From Nectonema munidae (Eukaryota > Nematomorpha > Nectonematoida > Nectonematidae), in the NCBI GenBank assembly GCA_030549495.1, contig JAUIRK010001026.1, positions 1 to 64,000 of the forward strand: a stretch of DNA of 64,000 nucleotides, given 5' to 3'. Each line of letters begins with the position of its first letter. Positions within the stretch are counted from its first letter, which is position 1. The notes under the pieces are model-generated. The model did not search any database and was not told the origin of the DNA. It saw only the letters and a list, made by a program, of their open reading frames with translations. Shown here in pieces: positions 32,266 to 44,105 of this stretch. Made by a program: the position numbers and the translations under genes.

Positions 32266-32989
32266 CATAATGCAGAAGCGTGTAAGATTCTGGGCATCTT
32301 TCAATGACTATCTAAAATCGCCATTCACAAACGACGACCTTGAAATATGGACAAGTCATCACACAAGGGCAGGTGCTAGGAATTGCGGGGACCAATTAGA
32401 AATCTGATAGTGGAGCCCCGACTCTACAAAGTAAAATTTATCGGTGTTAATATTTCATATAAAGAGTTATAAAAAAATTTAAAGGCAATGTGGATACCTT
32501 TATTGTTATACTTTTAACATTAACAGAGGCAAATTTTAGCAATTACAAGACTTTCTAGCTTTTTTATTAACAAAATCTTTCAAAATATTTTCAAAGTCAA
32601 TAGATTTTCTAGCTTTCTATAGAAAGCATTGCCAAACTGTATAGTCTTTCTTGTGAAACCGTAGACCTCAAGTATGTTTTAATTAGTTTCAGCACGGGCC
32701 CCATTTGATAACATCGGTTAAATCGGCTTGCACACGGCCGGGCATCACACTTTTAATATTAGTTATAGATTGAAAACTAACTAGTGAATTAGTAATTCAT
32801 AACTAATATTTCTGAAGCCATTTACGTAAATTAAGGTTGCTGATTCATAACAGTTGAAAGAGAAAAGTTGATACTGCATCATCATTCAAAGTCCCATAAA
32901 TATAAATAGGTTAAGTCATCAGTGCTAAAAATTAAACATAAAGGGAGCTTTGTTCGCAAAATTATAAATAAGTCAAGTTGGAGTCGTGT

Positions 32990-33214
32990 CAGTGACGAAG
33001 CCAGGACGGCGCCTGTAGTACACTGACCCTTCATTTTCGCTAGGTTACACCATCTCTAAAAATTTAAAGCTATTATAAATCTATCCGCATTGTTGAAGAT
33101 TTTTTAATAAAAATTTTGTTAACTTTTAAGCTTATGAGAAATTTTGGATTTTATTATTTTGAAAAAATGTGCCCTTTTGTGCCACCCCATTTTTTATTTT
33201 CCGCCACGCCACTC
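32990..33214. mobile_element. 225-bp hAT MITE, copy A
   Basis: Ends CAGTGACGAAGCCAGGACGG and, inverted, GAGTGGCGTGGCGGAAAA. Flanks AGTCGTGT and AGTCGCGT differ at one base (8-bp duplication). The interior is shared with 43,868-44,102. Confidence 0.65.
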
Positions 33215-33222
33215 AGTCGCGT

Positions 33223-34539
33223 TCGAAAATTAGAAATGTCGTAAAATATTTTCCAGAATCCACAACCGTGGTTTGAAGACGGAGTCATTTTTTGGACATT
33301 GTCTGGTTTTTGTCGTAAGCTTCATAACCAATGGGAGAAGGCAGAGAGAACGACCTTGACTTTTCAGGCACCTATTTTTTGATTACAAAAAAGGAACTTG
33401 GAAAAATACATCTAAATTTCATTATCAATTATATCTTCTTTTAGGTATAAAATTATTTCTATTATTTTTAATCTTTATTTCTCTTTTTAAACTCACTCCA
33501 TATATATCTCGATTAACTGATTTAAAGATCAAGGATTAAAATATGAGTTGAAACGGTGAGTTACAGTTATAGAATCCCAAGTGCTAGCCACTGGTATCAA
33601 CTTCGAGAAATGAAAGCAGAATTCGAAGAAATAATGTAGCAAAGAAGATCGTAGAAAAAGAGATTACTCATTTTTTGTAAGTAAAAATTTTAGACAATAA
33701 ATTCAAGTGTTAAGTAATTTATTTGAATAAAAATTTTGGCAATATACCAAATTTCAAAAATATTTCCTTACCATTAAACTAAAACAGCTGTCGTTATAAT
33801 TTAAATATATACACTTAAATATTTATTTTTTTATAATACATTCTTAATTTTGTCATTTCTATCTTGATTCTACAAAAAGAACAGGTAAAAGAAGAATGAT
33901 TTCAATTTCCCACTTTTAATTTCGAGGTTACGGATAAATAAACAAATCAAAAATACACCTTTATTCTGTTGTAGAAATGAATCCATTTTTTAGAATAAAT
34001 TTGAAAAATAAAAATCGATATCATTTTTACTTAAAGTTTATCCTCTTTTCAACTTAATATCATCCTTTTTTTTTTAATTTTTTTACTTCAAGTGCAAAAA
34101 AGAAAATCTATTAAAAGAAAACCGAGCATTTTAACCATTTTCATTTTAAATTTGTCACTGCTTTTTTTGTATTTGGAATTTATTTTTTTCATTTTAATAT
34201 CCTTTTTCAATTACACATTTTTTATTTCGTATCGACAAAAATCGTTGAGAATAACATTAACTATTTTACATTCAAAAATATATTTTTATTTTTTAGCAAG
34301 ATAATTTGAAGGAATTTTTACTTTTTAAGTTGTGCAAGGGAGAAATGTTTCAAAGCTCACTAAAGTATTTGTAGTCAATTATTCAATGACTTCTCCCTTT
34401 TCAAATTAAAAGCCAAACATTTTCATCAATTGAACCCATCACATAGGATTAGTAGTCATAAATAGTTACTGCTTATCTCTCGAAACACATTATTTTTGAT
34501 TTCCTCACACTACACACTACGTATAATAGAGTCTCCAAA
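33223..34539. other. A+T-rich DNA, nothing identified
   Basis: No gene, recognisable repeat or structured element. A 70-codon open frame at 34,092-34,304 is a Phe/Leu/Ile-rich product of A+T composition, with no support. Confidence 0.4.
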
Positions 34540-34880
34540 GATAAGAATGGCTGGTTGTAGAGAAAGGCTACACAATAAGTGATGTTGCAACGCATATATA
34601 AGGAATCAATTATTCTACTGCCAAAGCAATCTCTTTCATCAGTATGAGGAGGGTGATGGAGAAAAGTTCATCATCGCAATGCAACGTGGATCAAGTCGAT
34701 GTAGGAAGTTGAAGGAGTTTGAGCTCAAATACATCGAAGAAATTATTGAAGTTAGCCCTTGCATCACCCTAGAGATCATTTTGAAGTCAAAGATAAATTT
34801 TCAATTGATGTTGCTTGCCCAACTACATACAAAAAGATTTAAAAATTATGCTATCGTGATTACACACCCAAAAACCTTTA
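34540..34880 (+). pseudogene. Tc1-type transposase N-terminal fragment
   Basis: Pieces read INYSTAKAIS, then RKLKEFELKYIEEIIEVSPC and ITLEIILKSKINF. This matches the paired helix-turn-helix start of Tc1/mariner-like transposases (INYSTAKAI = first helix-turn-helix; L-x-x-x-E-x-x-x-I-x-x-x-I-x-x-x-P-x-x-T-L = second). The catalytic domain is absent. Confidence 0.55.
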
Positions 34881-35929
34881 AAAATGTATATTCATTGAGC
34901 CTGGCTTCAATTTACACATTTCTAGCAGAGCCATGCAGGGACCCTGAATTTCCCCGTTCGGGAGGGGAAGGTTTTAACTCCGTTATCGGATAATTGATAG
35001 AAAATTTGATCGTCCATATTCTGCAAATATATACATTATTTACTTTTCGCCATGATTTCAATAATATGAAATAATACTGAAAAAATTTTTTGGGTTCGGT
35101 TGCCCGAAATCTCCAATGAAGTTGGAATTCATTTCGCATCATACGGTCTCACTGATCGATGCGTCCCTATACTTTTCCATGGAAGTCGCCATTTTTTCTC
35201 TATTCAGAGCGTCGTCGAAAAAAATGGCGGCTTGTTTCAGCTTCTTTTCCTGATTCTTCCTTCTTCAAAATGGCCTCTCCTTTTCCTCTGATGTGGTTTT
35301 TTAACTATTCTTATAATGGTCTTATAATGTTTTCCAAATAAGTTCTAAAAAAATTACAAAATACTATCGAAATATATATTTTAAGAATTATATCTACAGG
35401 CAAGCAACTCTCAATCAGAAAGATTGTTCATTTCCGGTTCAAATATTGTAAACAGTAAACAAAGTAGCTTGAATCCAAAAAAAGCTGAAGAGTTCATTTT
35501 TGTTGGGCAAAATAATAAATCATTTAAAAATTAGCTTAAATAAAAAAGTTTATTTCATCTTTTTGTTTCATGAAATACTTTTATATTTCATCATTGAGAA
35601 AATAGTTCCCCGATACGCCACGTTCCTCGCGGGGTGAGCATCTCCCCGATCCTACCTAAAAATCCACTCCCCGCTGGGCTCTGATTTCTAGATATTTTGG
35701 CATGTTCTGAAACGTAACCCTGAAAAGTATTGCTATCTACATATGCTCCACAATTTAACTTTGACATTTTAACAGATGAAACATATCATTCATAAAAATT
35801 GAGATAAAATTTTCAGTTTTTAATTTTTTGTTCATGGAAAACAAAGTTTTTTCAACAGGGATTTTTGTATATACGTCATTAAGTAAAAAGTGTAATTGAG
35901 AGGGCGGAATTATAATAAAAAAACATTCC

Positions 35930-36110
35930 AAATGCAAAAAGAAGCATTTGAAATAAAAATTAACAAAATCAAAAGAAAAACTCAAAGACGAATTCAAAAT
36001 GAAAAAGGATGAATTTGAAATGAAATGAAAAAGGACGAATTTGAAATGAAAAAGGACGAATTCGAAATGGAAAAGAATAAATTTAAAGTGAAAATGGTAT
36101 ATATTTTGAA
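35930..36110 (+). repeat. 21-bp tandem repeat encoding KKDEFEM heptads
   Basis: The unit AAAAAGGACGAATTTGAAATG repeats about four to five times with variants, encoding (KKDEFEM)n-like heptads on the plus strand, a pattern that would form a charged coiled coil. A short internal shift divides it. No start, splice site or homologous domain was found nearby; it may be a relic of a transposon coiled-coil protein or a short array. Confidence 0.5.
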
Positions 36111-36119
36111 AAAAAAACA

Positions 36120-37258
36120 TTTCATACCAGAACGCAAAAAGCTGCTATAACGTGAAAGGCTGACATTAAAAACGAGAAGCTTGAGAGAGAACCTTTATAT
36201 AAAACGAAATAACAAGAAGTTGAACAAATATGATGGTCGGATAAAATCGAGATGAATGCAAAATGCACTATAATCGTCGATATTTTATCTGTAGAATGAT
36301 GAATGAATGTCGCGTCGATATTGCGATAATGATGTTATCTGTTTATTCTTCGTATTTGTAACATGTGTTGCTGCGGATTAAAACAGCGAAAGAGGGAAGA
36401 GAATGCCAGTGTAAGTGCTTCATGATGGATGGATGGACAACATGATCCACATTTTGTTTGTAATCAATAGCATTCATTTTCATCATCATCACTACAACAG
36501 CTTTTCAATTTGTTTGAAGCGTAATAATTTCACGATCATTTGGCAATGAATTAGTATAAATCTTTACAACGAAGTCCGATGTTGTTTTTATGGATTCAGG
36601 GATAATTTTGCCTCTGGTTGATTAGCCTTTGACAATTTCACACTCAAGGCAATTTGACCTCTGTAAGGACAAAAATATTATTGAATTGGAAATCGAATTT
36701 TTTTTTAATGTTCAGGCATAATTTGTCCTCAAAACAATTTATCAATCAATATAGCCAAATTAACCTGATTTCGCCATGAGGCCGAAATTTCTATGAACCT
36801 CCCTCCCAGGTGTAACTTTCGACTGGTTTCTTTATCCTCTATACTTTTCTTGTAAAGGTAGATTTGATCAGAATGCCAGAGTGGCTGAAAGTTGAGCATT
36901 GAATCCTCTTGAATTTTTTATTTTAATCCGGAATTTTCGATCATGAGCATTTTGTCATGATAGAACATGTTGTTTATCGGGAAGTGGATTGAATTCTAAA
37001 AATGATAGAAATTTAAGAGTCCAATTGTGAAAAAGTGTATTATTGTTCATCTCGCCATAGATCCGATATCATAAATTAATAAAAATCTAAAACTATTAAT
37101 AAGGCGCATTGTTAATATCAAAATTAAGTTTATCTAAAGGAAATTTTCATCTAAATGAAACATTTTTTGCATTGAAGTTTTCAATACCCATGAATTAACG
37201 AAAAAATAGATAAATAAAAGATGTTATATATACTACTTAGGCTATAAACTAATTAGGA
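36120..37258. other. A+T-rich DNA, no firm gene
   Basis: Nothing firm. On the minus strand a good acceptor (TTTGTCCTTACAG) precedes a short open piece (36,591-36,665) reading GQIALSVKLSKANQPEAKL then a stop; too short to call. On the plus strand CCAGT|GTAAGTG near 36,408 is an isolated donor-like site. Confidence 0.3.
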
Positions 37259-37694
37259 CAGGGCGGATCTAGAAATTGGCATTAGGGAGGGGGGCGGATT
37301 TTACTAACCTACAACTCAAATTTCAAGCATATAAATTTAAGCTTTATCAAAATTTTTAAAACAAAAAGAAGAATGAGAACATTAAAACGATCCTCATTCA
37401 TTGAACTGCGAAGTGAATTGATGTGGTAAAACTTGATGTGTTTAAATAATAAATTTACAAAAAAAATTGGATAATATAAAAGTAATAAGTGTCACACTTA
37501 ACTACGATTGAAACATAAAAAACTGTTAAGGGCTTCTCACTTTAGAGAAAGATTGAATCTAAAAAACGAGTTGCAGAAATCATCATAATATTTGAGTTCT
37601 ACAAAAAGAATTAGATCAAGAAAAATTTTCAAGCAATTGGCAATGCAATTTTAGAGGGGCGTACGCCAGTTCCGCCCCTTTAAATCCGCCAGTG
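37259..37694. repeat. 436-bp repeat with GGCGGAT ends, copy 2
   Basis: Inverted copy of 13,872-14,312. Ends are CAGGGCGGATCTAGAAATTG and, inverted, CACTGGCGGATTTAAAGGGG. The interior shares ATTCATTGAACTGCGAAGTG and ATCATCATAATATTTGAG, among others. No reading frame. Confidence 0.65.
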
Positions 37695-38279
37695 TAGAAT
37701 ATAGTCATATGAGTTTTTTTAAGAATTTATCTCACAGATGCATTGAGACTAAACTTGTTATAAATTAAAATGTCTAATATTTGTTTTTTTCAATTTTTTT
37801 CCTTGAAAAGTATTAAAATTGTTTCTTAGTTCTAATTAAGTTTCCTTTAACTTTTTTTTTTACCTAAAATGGAACATAATTGGAACAAAAGCTTTTTATT
37901 GTTCTTTTGTATTTAACTGTTTGTTTACATGGCAAAAAACGAAACTTTGATGAAAACTAGAGAGTTAATTAGAAATGGAGTTGAAAAATATGGATTAGTC
38001 GTGAACTTAAAACCCCATCCATATATGTGCGCTCGGAGTTTGTAATGTGCATTTGTATTTAGAACAACTAAAAAAAAGCTGAAGTTGATTTTTGTACAAA
38101 AATAAATAATTAAGTTAGTTTTTCTGACCTTTTATTTTGTTTCGTGTTTTATTGAAAACCCAATTGATTATTATTATTATTATCAAACTGCTGTAAAACA
38201 TTATATAAAAATACATGTATTTCGATACATTGCGACATACCACCAGATCTCCACTGCTACTGCGCCTATTGGAGGGTTA

Positions 38280-38700
38280 AAAATGAAGAATGGAATTGAA
38301 TTAGGTGAGGATCTACTTGGTAATAAAGAAGGAGAAATTAAAAATGATGGAAAAACTACTTTGAAACCTTATTCAATACAGAAAATCAAAGAGTGGATGT
38401 TGAAGAAGGGATCCCATATCAGGAAGATGTTGAAAACATGACAAGAGAAGAAGTTCAACGAGCTTTGCAAAAGATGGAAGAGCCTTGGGCAAGAAGGTGT
38501 AAATATTTTAACTGAATTATTCACTAAAATATTTCGACAGGGTAAAATTCTAGAAGAATGGAGAAAAAGCTAAATTATTCCTATATATAAAGGTAAAGGA
38601 AACGCGGTATTAAACTGAAGAGTCACACAATGAAGATTTGGAAAAAATATTTGAAGCAAGGTTGAGAAATGTTATAAAAATTTATAACTGAAGAAATTTA
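38280..38700 (+). pseudogene. RTE-like LINE reverse-transcriptase fragment
   Basis: Pieces on the plus strand read GVNILTELFTKIFRQGKILE, EEWRKS and IIPIYKGKGN, then NEDLEKIFEARLRN. This is the first reverse-transcriptase blocks of RTE/Jockey-type LINEs (pattern iP-eW ... iiPiyKgKGd). Frameshifts and a stop interrupt it; both sides are missing. Confidence 0.65.
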
Positions 38701-39650
38701 TATGTGGAGGGGCCAAATGGGGCACTAATATACATGCTTATTACCTACTGACTTTGTCTAAAATTAAAGCATCAAATGCTGCTGATAACAACACTTCTCT
38801 TTGTGTTTATAAGCTCCTTTCTCTACTTCTGTCCTATTTCTTTGTTAAGATTTGAGATTTTATCATGGTTAATATTTCTTATCTTCGTTCCTCATAGCGA
38901 AGTGTAAAGTTGCTTTCTTATTAGAGGTAGAAGGCCCATCTTACACAAAGTTAACAGTTTGCTCGTTACCGTCAATGATATCAATCATTTTTCTTTACTT
39001 TGATTTTATTTGCTTTATATTGTTAGTATAAGCCCATAGTCAAAAATTAATTCATTATTTCTTTCCAAGTGTCCCATAGCTGGTAAGTGGCTGGATGTAC
39101 ATGAAGGTGACTTTTTTACTAGTTTGTTTATAATGTGTCTCTAATTTCTTTTTAAGACTTCAAATCGGAGAATGTCTTAGGAAAATTTGAGAAGCAAGGG
39201 TATGCAATGCATCAATGCAAACAGACATGCTTATTCATTTGTCTATCTAGCTCTATCCACGTATACGAATGCTGCGACCTTGTGCCATCCATCATAAAAA
39301 CAATAATTTTAATGAAAGAGTTCACCCATAAGGAACTGAAAGTTGTGACAAAGGTAGAAGAAGAAGGTTCTGCACTCATAAAATACTTACATAAATATAA
39401 TGCACTTAGTTGAAAGACGCACACAACTAACAAACGTAACACACAAATAAAACACTTACTTTTTGAACTTGAGAAAGGAGTATTGAGATCTTTTATTCCA
39501 GCTATGAATATAAAAGAAATTTTTCAGAAAAAAGAATTTAACACTGAAAATATGTTTAATTTCCTTTACGCCACATAGTGGAAATACAAACTTCTCGATG
39601 TTTCCCCTATGGATGATGTGACAAAGTTGATACACTGAGGATACACAAAA
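38700..39650. other. No gene identified
   Basis: Ordinary A+T-rich DNA. Open frames at 39,207-39,442 on both strands overlap and have no recognisable motif. Confidence 0.4.
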
Positions 39651-41700
39651 AGTGGGAATGAACACATCATAACTCGGGAGTCCTACACTGGGGCCTAAGT
39701 AGCCAGAAACTTGCGGCGGAGAGGCGAGCCTACCCCGCGTCTCTGGGCGGAAACCGGAGGGAACAAGTTCCGCCAGGGGACTGGAAACCCGAAATCCACG
39801 TGAAGGGGAGGTCCGCATCGGAGAACCTCCGCCCATATTGGCCGTCTGGGTCCAATCTACCTGTTCTTTTTGCGCGCAGCGCTGGCCCCGAGACGAAACG
39901 AGCCGCGTCTACTTGAGGCCGACGCAGGTTTCGCCCTAGGTGCCGTAGCCCTAGCAGGGGGAGAGTGATCCCTGTAATAGATAGCAGGGAAGGGTGGGAT
40001 GATGTACATTCGTCCAGGTGGACTGCGCGGCAACGCAGTGTGTTCTTAACATGCCGTTAAGAGTAGCCAAAGTCTCAGGTGGGAGAGAAGGTATAAGGGG
40101 GCGGAGAGTTTCGAGGTAGAATAACATTACCTCGTCCTTAAGATTGAGCTCCTTGTTTTTAGAGAGTTCTAGAATTACTCTGACTTGTCGATCGGCCAAT
40201 ATATCAGATCTGGAGGGGTGTTGTAAATATTAGGGTCGACGTGGTGAGCGATGGCGTAGCCCGAAGGCAGAGAGGCGCCCACCGAGGGAGAGAAAGATGT
40301 ACTTACGGGAATAAAGGACGGTTGAGGTGGCACTGCCGCAGGGGGCAGCCAATGGGCTTTGCGCGTGGCGATCTGATCCGTGACAGTAGGGCGGTTCGCA
40401 TTATCGCTTCTGGCAGGCTTGCCTCGAGAGAATCTCGCATGGTTCTTTTTCGTCTTTTTCATGAAGAACCTCCATGTTTCCAAGACGAAGTTGAGCCATT
40501 GTTTGGAATCCAAATAGATGGTGCAATCCCAAATTTCCATCTTGTGCTCCTTGTTTATGGTACAGATCCTTTACGGTTCGTCAGCTGGGTTATTTTCTAA
40601 TTTTATGTATTCCAGGTCTGTGCTGGGTGTTTCCGTCTATTTGCTTGTTGATTCCAACCATAGGAGCAGCATGGCTTGTCGAGGGGACTTGATACCCAAT
40701 TTTCTGACGCATCCAATGGCTGACATAGAGTCTGAGATGATTTTCCTACCTGGTCAAAGGTAGTGTGCTATGAGGATGGCGAGGAGCTCCAGGTATGTGA
40801 TATGCCATTTGCTTTGTTGGATTCCAATGGTCCATTTCTTGCCATTTGTCACAATTCGTAGTCCTATGAGAAAGGTGTCTACGTGAACCACGTTTTTCGC
40901 CGTTGTGGGATCCGCCAGGCTCCAAGCGATTAGGATTGTGTCCATGATGTACGCCACGGCGAGCTGGACCAGCTGATTGCGTTCTTTGGCGCTTTCTTAA
41001 TTGTACAAGGCTGAGATGATATGGAATCTTCCGGGTAAGGTAGCTGCGTAGTGTTCACTTATTACTTTTTGCTTCCAGCGTAGGGGGACTTTTTCCACTT
41101 GGTGAGCCACCAGGAATGTGAAGAGAGCCTTTAGGAGGATTTCTTTTTTATCTTCTGGGACTCCCATCCTCCTAGTGTCGAGCTGGATGCAGGTTGCAAG
41201 GAAGCTGATGCATTGGGCTGGGAAAAGCGCTGATTTTTCCTTGTTGATTTGTGCCCCGCATTCTTCTTTCAAGAATTGAATGAAAGCTAGGGTGAATTTG
41301 CTCGTGGCTTCATTGCTGGGACCCAGTATCAGGAATTCATCGAGGTATAGGATGAAGCTTTCAATGTTCCAAGGAGTCGGGACATAACTCCTTGGAGCAC
41401 CGCTGGGCTGAAACACGCTCCCATAGGGAGACGAGTAAATTGCCAGTGTCCTTTAGCTGATTTGATACAAAAACAGCTTCTTGGTTCGATCCTAATGCCG
41501 TAAATAGCGTCGGATAAGTCGAGCAGAATTGCCAGGCACAGCTGGGGGTTGATGTACCGGAGTAGGAAAGGGGCCGTTAGCTTAATGACAGGGGTGGCGA
41601 ATAATTCTCGCGTAAAGCTGAAATCCGCTACTAGTCGGGTTTTTCCATTCGCCTTTGGAAGTAGGAAGTACGGAGACGTAATTCTGGGTTAGGGGGGTTT
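39650..41700 (-). mobile_element. DIRS-like retroelement fossil, broken
   Basis: A GC-rich block on the minus strand, in clear contrast to the A+T-rich flanks. From high to low coordinates it shows a reverse-transcriptase region (about 41,690-41,000), a ribonuclease-H-like region (about 40,960-40,600), and Pro/Ser-rich gag-like segments (about 40,540-39,950). The reverse-transcriptase and ribonuclease H style resembles the DIRS/Ngaro tyrosine-recombinase retroelements; no recombinase, terminal repeats or complete ends were seen. The element is broken in several places and incomplete. The composition contrast suggests it is not very old. Confidence 0.65.
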
Positions 41701-43180
41701 AAATGTCCATTTGGAGGGACTTGTTGTACTTGCTTGATATATTTTGTAATTTATTTGATATATATGTGCGCGTTACTTTTTGGATTAAACAACTTGTAAA
41801 CAACAGTTTTGTATTTTTAATAAAAATTTTATTTGAAGTTTTTGATCGCCGTTTTCTCTCTATTAACTAAAATGCAATGATTCATAAAAAAAATTATTTT
41901 AATATTAGGCCCTAGCTACTGTGTGTTGTATGTTCTAACATAAATCGGTAATCCGAAAAAATGGCCCCACCGGCATCCTTAAGGTCTCAATGTTGCCGGT
42001 TTAGTGATAGTCAACTTTATATGTATGTCTAACTAAGGAATGCACAACTGGTGCGGGTAGGCTTAAAAAATATGGGTTTTTAAATAATTACTTAAAAAAG
42101 AACACACTTAAAACAAATTTTTATATAAAATGAATACATTATTGAGATGACACTAATCACTCCAATTTTTTGCTTGAATCCTTGACTGGTATAAAATTTG
42201 TTATTCTAACTAACCGATCCGCGTGCATAAATACAAAAAAAATGAAAGTTTATAAATTGATTAATTAAAAATTTTAGCTGTAGCAAAAACTCAATTCACT
42301 TTGTAATTTTTATTAAATTTACAAAAAAAAATTATGCAAATTTGTTTAAACAGCAATTTTGTATCCAAAATAAAAAAAGAGATAGTTGATAAAAAATAAT
42401 GTTTCAGTGTTTGCAATTGATTTAATAGAAAACAGTTTTAGGATTGAATAAACAAATCTATAATAATAAATTTATTCATATTGATCTTGTTGCATTTTTT
42501 TATGTATATTTGTTATGTTTTGTTAAAGTTAGACTTTTATTTCATTATGGATTGCTTTACAACAGATAACAGGTTTTTTTTTAGCTCTCCGTAAATTTCT
42601 CATGGTGGTTTTGAAATTAAAAATAATAAACTTTTTTAAGGTCTATCTTAACATCTTCTTTTTCTCGGCATTATTTTCCCGTTTCTATACGGGGTCGTTG
42701 TTTTTCTGAGCATGTCATTGGCTATATTTTAAACTCGTTCCTTGTCTTGGTTTAAATGATGTGAGCGGATGAATCTCCTCCCATCTCAGGATTTGGGGCC
42801 ATATCGATAGAGGTCAGCGATTGTATGTTATCAGCGGGCTGCAGTTTGTGAGCTCCTGATTTAGACGTTTTACTTTTTAGCAATACAATTTATTATATAA
42901 AAGCGCAAATGAAAATTTTATAACTTCTTTAAAAAAACTTCCAAAGAGTGGTTTGGATAGAATTTCATTTTGTCATTGGAAGTTCGAAGGCAGAATTAAC
43001 CAATTTTTTGATTTTGGCATTCTACCCTATGAAACTCGAATCGATCAAGAATGATAATTTCTTGCTTGAGTAAATAAAAATTTTGACACATTTCATAATC
43101 AAGAATCGCACGATTCATTTCTTTCGCGTTTTCCTATTTGATTTTCGGACAGTGAATGCATATTTTTGGCATGCATTGTT
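41701..43180. other. A+T-rich DNA with unidentified GC-richer islets
   Basis: No gene supported. Islets at 41,930-42,005 and 42,660-42,850 are GC-richer than their surroundings and may be worn transposon sequence; neither gives a motif I recognise. Confidence 0.35.
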
Positions 43181-43306
43181 TTTTTAGTTAGATACTGGGC
43201 TTCGATAACTCAAGATCTAGGGTTTTCGACCCCCATCAAGCCTTCTTTCTTCATAACTCGATGCAAGCTGTGCAATTATGCCTTCTCGGTGAAAACACTC
43301 CACGGT
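43181..43306 (+). repeat. tRNA-derived SINE, diverged copy 3
   Basis: Plus-strand copy of the same SINE. It keeps GGTTAGATACTGG-like A-box DNA (TTAGTTAGATACTGGGCTTC), a worn B box (GGGTTTTCGACC), and the shared tail ending CTTCTCGGTGAAAACACT. Divergence suggests an older insertion. Confidence 0.6.
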
Positions 43307-43772
43307 ACACTTATCTTTTTAAATATCTACTTAAGAATATCTAGATTAATAATCTCGCTAGATCACACAACTCACTTCATATTGTTGTTTGACATCACTT
43401 GTAATAAATTGTTGTTTGTGATATCACGATTCCAAAATATAAGGTTTTTTAGAACTAAGACTTGTTAAAACGCAAGAATAGATCCATCTTATCTTGACTA
43501 CGACAATCAAAATGGCATTAAACAATCCTTGCTAAGCAAGGTATACCTGTATATTGATGGACTGTCACCGGGTTTTCCAACTGTGGGCGAATAGCCCACA
43601 TCTCTATCTTTTGCACTTTAAAGAAATTTTTCAACGGGGGAAAACATATTTCAAAAACATTTAAGTATGTTCAACAAACGCTTCCCCATCTATTATTATC
43701 GACGTCATCGAGCTTTCGTCGCTTTGCTTAAACGCGAAAATTCCAATTTTACAGCCAACCAGCATCCACAAA

Positions 43773-43913
43773 TCATTCATCGTGGGTCATCAAATATTTC
43801 ACTCCAAGCCAGAACGGTATTCTGATAACGATGATAGCAGCTGTGAACAAAAAGAAAAGGAACAGCTTTTGAGGCTTAGGCATAACGGGGCCTGAGGTGG
43901 AGTGCCTCTCCAT
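43773..43913 (-). CDS. Possible 46-residue membrane microprotein, unrecognised
   Basis: An uninterrupted frame runs from ATG at 43,913 to TGA at 43,773. It starts MERHSTSGPVMPKPQK and continues with a hydrophobic segment (FLFFLFTAAIIVIRIPFWLG) and a short polar end (VKYLMTHDE), as in single-pass small membrane proteins. A second ATG (MPKPQK) lies 10 codons in. The first codons overlap the worn end of a MITE. A strong acceptor-like CTTTTTGTTCACAG inside it could instead make the C-terminal half a final exon. I do not recognise the family; chance is a real alternative. Confidence 0.3.
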   Translation of the reverse strand: MERHSTSGPVMPKPQKLFLFFLFTAAIIVIRIPFWLGVKYLMTHDE

Positions 43914-44102
43914 TTTCACTAGGTGCATACCCATTTTTATTCTCTTAAAAATTTAAACCTATTATAAATCTATCTGCATTGATGAAGTGTAAAAAAAATT
44001 TTCGCAAAAATTCCAATTAACTTTTAAGAAATTTGAATTTTTTGAAAAAAAATATGCCCCTTTTTTCGGCCACCTCATTTTTTATTTTTCGCTACGCAAC
44101 TC
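43868..44102. mobile_element. 225-bp-type hAT MITE, copy B
   Basis: Direct-orientation relative of 32,990-33,214, sharing TTTTCACTAGG, the tract AAATTTAAACCTATTATAAA, TCTATCTGCATT, and GGCCACCTCATTTTTTATTT. Its left end is worn and overlaps a short open frame on the minus strand. Confidence 0.55.
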
Positions 44103-44105
44103 AAT

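Noticed and set aside
34912-35341. Several open frames around a GC-richer patch
   Set aside because: Short, mutually overlapping on both strands, and without any recognisable domain; probably transposon debris.
36591-36665. Short terminal-exon-like segment on the minus strand (GQIALSVKLSKANQPEAKL then stop)
   Set aside because: The acceptor is good but the piece is only about 24 codons, with no upstream exon to join and no recognisable family.
39207-39442. Overlapping open frames on both strands
   Set aside because: No motif, no splice or start support, and mirrored openness on both strands argues for chance.
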